Source of the DNA: Clostridium lacusfryxellense
GTDB taxonomy: Bacteria > Bacillota > Clostridia > Clostridiales > Clostridiaceae
DNA: 57,700 nt
Reading direction: 5' to 3'
NCBI RefSeq assembly: GCF_018861735.1
Contig: NZ_JAHLEB010000031.1
Span: 1-57,700, forward strand
In this document: positions 56,502 to 57,700 of the stretch, piece after piece
How the letters are laid out: each line of letters starts with the position of its first letter
How positions within the stretch are numbered: the stretch's first letter is position 1
Made by a program: the position numbers and the translations under genes
The notes under the pieces: model-generated
The model's input: only the letters and a program-made list of their open reading frames with translations
What the model was told of the DNA's origin: nothing
The model's database searches: none

Positions 56502-56993
56502 ATGGCAAGTGCACATTCGTTTGACATAGTATCAGATGTAGATTTACAAGAAGTAGATAATGCAATAAACCAAGCATTAAAAGAAATCAAACAAAGGTAT
56601 GATTTTAAAAATACTATTACTGAAATAAAACTAGTAAAAGAGGATATTAAAATTGTATCAGACGATGACTTTAAATTAAAATCAGTTGTAGAAGTTCTTG
56701 TAAGTAAGTTAATTAAAAGAGGTATATCTGGTAAAGCATTGGACCTTGATAAACAAGAGGAAGCAACATTAGGTTCTGCAAGACAAACTGCTAAAATTAT
56801 AAAAGGTATTTCTACAGAAAAAGCCAAAAAAATAATTGCTGAAATTAAATCTAGTAAACTTAAAGTTCAAGCTCAAATTATGGATAATCAATTAAGAGTT
56901 ACTAGCAAAGATCTTGATTCGCTACAAGAAGTAATGGCTCTTGTAAAATCAAAGGATTTTGATATTGCGCTTCAATTCACTAATTATAGGTAG
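56502..56993 (+). CDS. yajQ: YajQ family nucleotide-binding protein
   Basis: The 163-residue protein begins ASAHSFDIVSDVDLQEVDNA, has QRYDFKNTITEIKLVKEDIK and ends LVKSKDFDIALQFTNYR. These are the conserved signatures of UPF0234/YajQ, which binds cyclic di-GMP in some Gram-negatives and otherwise RNA or nucleotides. The length is normal. AGGAGG precedes the ATG and a terminator follows at 57006. A 123-codon frame on the other strand is its shadow. Confidence 0.95.
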   Translation: MASAHSFDIVSDVDLQEVDNAINQALKEIKQRYDFKNTITEIKLVKEDIKIVSDDDFKLKSVVEVLVSKLIKRGISGKALDLDKQEEATLGSARQTAKIIKGISTEKAKKIIAEIKSSKLKVQAQIMDNQLRVTSKDLDSLQEVMALVKSKDFDIALQFTNYR

Positions 56994-57005
56994 TTTTAGT
57001 TTTTA

Positions 57006-57036
57006 GGGTTAGTATTAATTATACTAGCCCTTTTTT
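57006..57036 (+). terminator. Terminator after yajQ
   Basis: GGGTTAGTAT (57006-57015) pairs with ATACTAGCCC (57021-57030) with one G-U pair and is followed by six T. Confidence 0.85.
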
Positions 57037-57241
57037 ATTTGTACTAAAATTTGAAATTTATGTATTATTATGTTTTACACTATTTACATACAATTATGAA
57101 TATTGTAATAATTAAAAATTTATGTATAATGCAGAAGCTATTATAATAACGTTTAAAGTGACATGCCATTATATTTTATTTGCATAATACGTAAAAGTTT
57201 GTTAATTTTTATTTTTATTCTTAAATCTTTTCATAAACCTA

Positions 57242-57270
57242 TTGACGTTTTATGTATTATTTGCTACAAT
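57242..57270 (+). promoter_or_regulatory. Promoter of abrB
   Basis: TTGACG (57242-57247), 17 bases, then TACAAT (57265-57270), a near-consensus sigma-A promoter 43 bases before the ATG. The stretch 57037-57241 shows nothing else. Confidence 0.8.
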
Positions 57271-57283
57271 TTAATTATAAATA

Positions 57284-57290
57284 AGTCGAA
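57284..57290 (+). promoter_or_regulatory. Possible Spo0A box in the abrB leader
   Basis: AGTCGAA matches the Spo0A box TGTCGAA in six of seven positions and lies just downstream of the predicted transcription start. That is the same kind of position as the Spo0A-repressor sites of Bacillus abrB. Single box only. Confidence 0.4.
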
Positions 57291-57312
57291 AGATGTTTGA
57301 GGAGGAAATTAT

Positions 57313-57558
57313 ATGAAATCAACAGGTATAGTAAGAAAAGTGGACGAACTTGGAAGAATTGTTATTCCTATAGAATTGAGAAGAACTTTGGATATAGATA
57401 TCAAGGACGCTTTAGAAATCTATGTAGACGGTGATCAAATCATTCTTAAAAAATATGAACCAGCTTGTATTTTCTGTCAAAATGCAAGAGACGTTGTAAA
57501 TTACAAAGGTAAAAATATTTGTAAAGATTGTCTTGCTGAATTAGGTTCAGGTAAATAA
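57313..57558 (+). CDS. abrB: AbrB-family transition-state regulator
   Basis: The 81-residue protein has the swapped-hairpin DNA-binding domain GIVRKVDELGRIVIPIELRR followed by TLDI. A C-terminal extension carries two CxxC pairs (C52/C55 and C70/C73), suggesting a zinc site common in clostridial AbrB proteins. AbrB represses stationary-phase and sporulation genes during growth. GGAGG lies before the ATG, with a sigma-A promoter upstream. Confidence 0.9.
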   Translation: MKSTGIVRKVDELGRIVIPIELRRTLDIDIKDALEIYVDGDQIILKKYEPACIFCQNARDVVNYKGKNICKDCLAELGSGK

Positions 57559-57611
57559 GTTTAAAACATAAAAAAAGATATCCTTTAATGAGGCCACTGA
57601 AAAACTATATG

Positions 57612-57650
57612 AAAAATCGTCATCAAATTAAAGATGGCGATTTTTTTTTA
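57612..57650 (+). terminator. Terminator downstream of abrB
   Basis: AAAATCGTCATC (57613-57624) pairs with GATGGCGATTTT (57633-57644), with one G-U, and is followed by a run of T. It lies 55 bases past the abrB stop. Confidence 0.75.
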
Positions 57651-57700
57651 TAAAAAACTAAAAACAAAAAGGAATTTTAAAAGATATGTCGAATTAGTAT

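Noticed and set aside
57590-57620. GAGGCCACTGAAAAACT reminiscent of an insertion-sequence end
   Set aside because: No transposase or matching second end is visible inside the window, so it cannot be supported.

Overview
The window is AT-rich Firmicutes DNA with strong AGGAGG-type ribosome binding sites and occasional TTG starts. Spore-surface collagen-like proteins, an AbrB/SpoVT regulator, YvrJ, a GGGtGRT protein and a C-GCAxxG-C-C protein all fit a spore-forming Clostridium (sensu lato). I see no rRNA, tRNA, CRISPR array or intact insertion sequence. Most genes are on the minus strand.

Layout. 1-3.7 kb: two collagen-like (BclA-type) exosporium proteins, the start of a third gene carrying only the C-terminal head domain, and a cell-wall amidase. 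3.9-6.7 kb: a sigma-54 activator whose Fis-type DNA-binding domain lies in the -1 frame behind an A AAA AAG slippery heptamer. It is convergent with an oxalate/formate-type MFS transporter that has a good -24/-12 promoter and an upstream inverted repeat. 6.9-10.3 kb: small proteins, signal peptidase I, and an oligoendopeptidase F gene cut by one in-frame TGA. 10.3-26.5 kb: a codirectional accretion zone of single small genes (ten GNAT acetyltransferases, Nudix, HD, cupin, dCTP deaminase, P-loop kinase, histidine phosphatase, GrpB family) mixed with many broken genes (PurH-like with an internal deletion, VOC, histidine phosphatase, 2H phosphoesterase, methyltransferase and other fragments).

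26.6-33 kb: an M50 membrane protease, a secreted propeller-like protein, the NifU-like/GGGtGRT pair behind a palindrome-rich leader, a HAD phosphatase and a secreted leucine-rich-repeat protein. 33-40.7 kb: a sucrose/fructoside utilisation locus made of a LacI-type regulator, a CUT1 ABC importer without its ATPase, GH32 and fructokinase. Two copies of an ATACGTAT-centred operator suggest autoregulation and control of the importer. 40.8-44.9 kb: endonuclease IV, an Xaa-Pro peptidase, two lysine/alanine-rich small proteins and YvrJ. 44.9-47.7 kb: a CsoR-CopA copper operon with a recognisable promoter and G/C-tract operator. 47.7-54.1 kb: a lipoprotein, a Cys/Gly-rich peptide, an ABC-F ATPase, a DEAD-box helicase and RecQ. 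54.3-56.3 kb: a LytS/LytTR-type two-component operon whose kinase has lost, or encodes in another frame, its membrane segment. 56.5-57.6 kb: YajQ and AbrB on the plus strand, with an abrB promoter and a possible Spo0A box.

The most interesting points are the frameshift-gated sigma-54 activator with its likely target promoter, the shared Cys-rich N-terminal module and 5' hairpin of the collagen-like genes, the pseudogene-dense GNAT array, and the two-component kinase with an out-of-frame membrane anchor. All assignments come from reading the sequence; domain names rest on recall of families, not on database searches.
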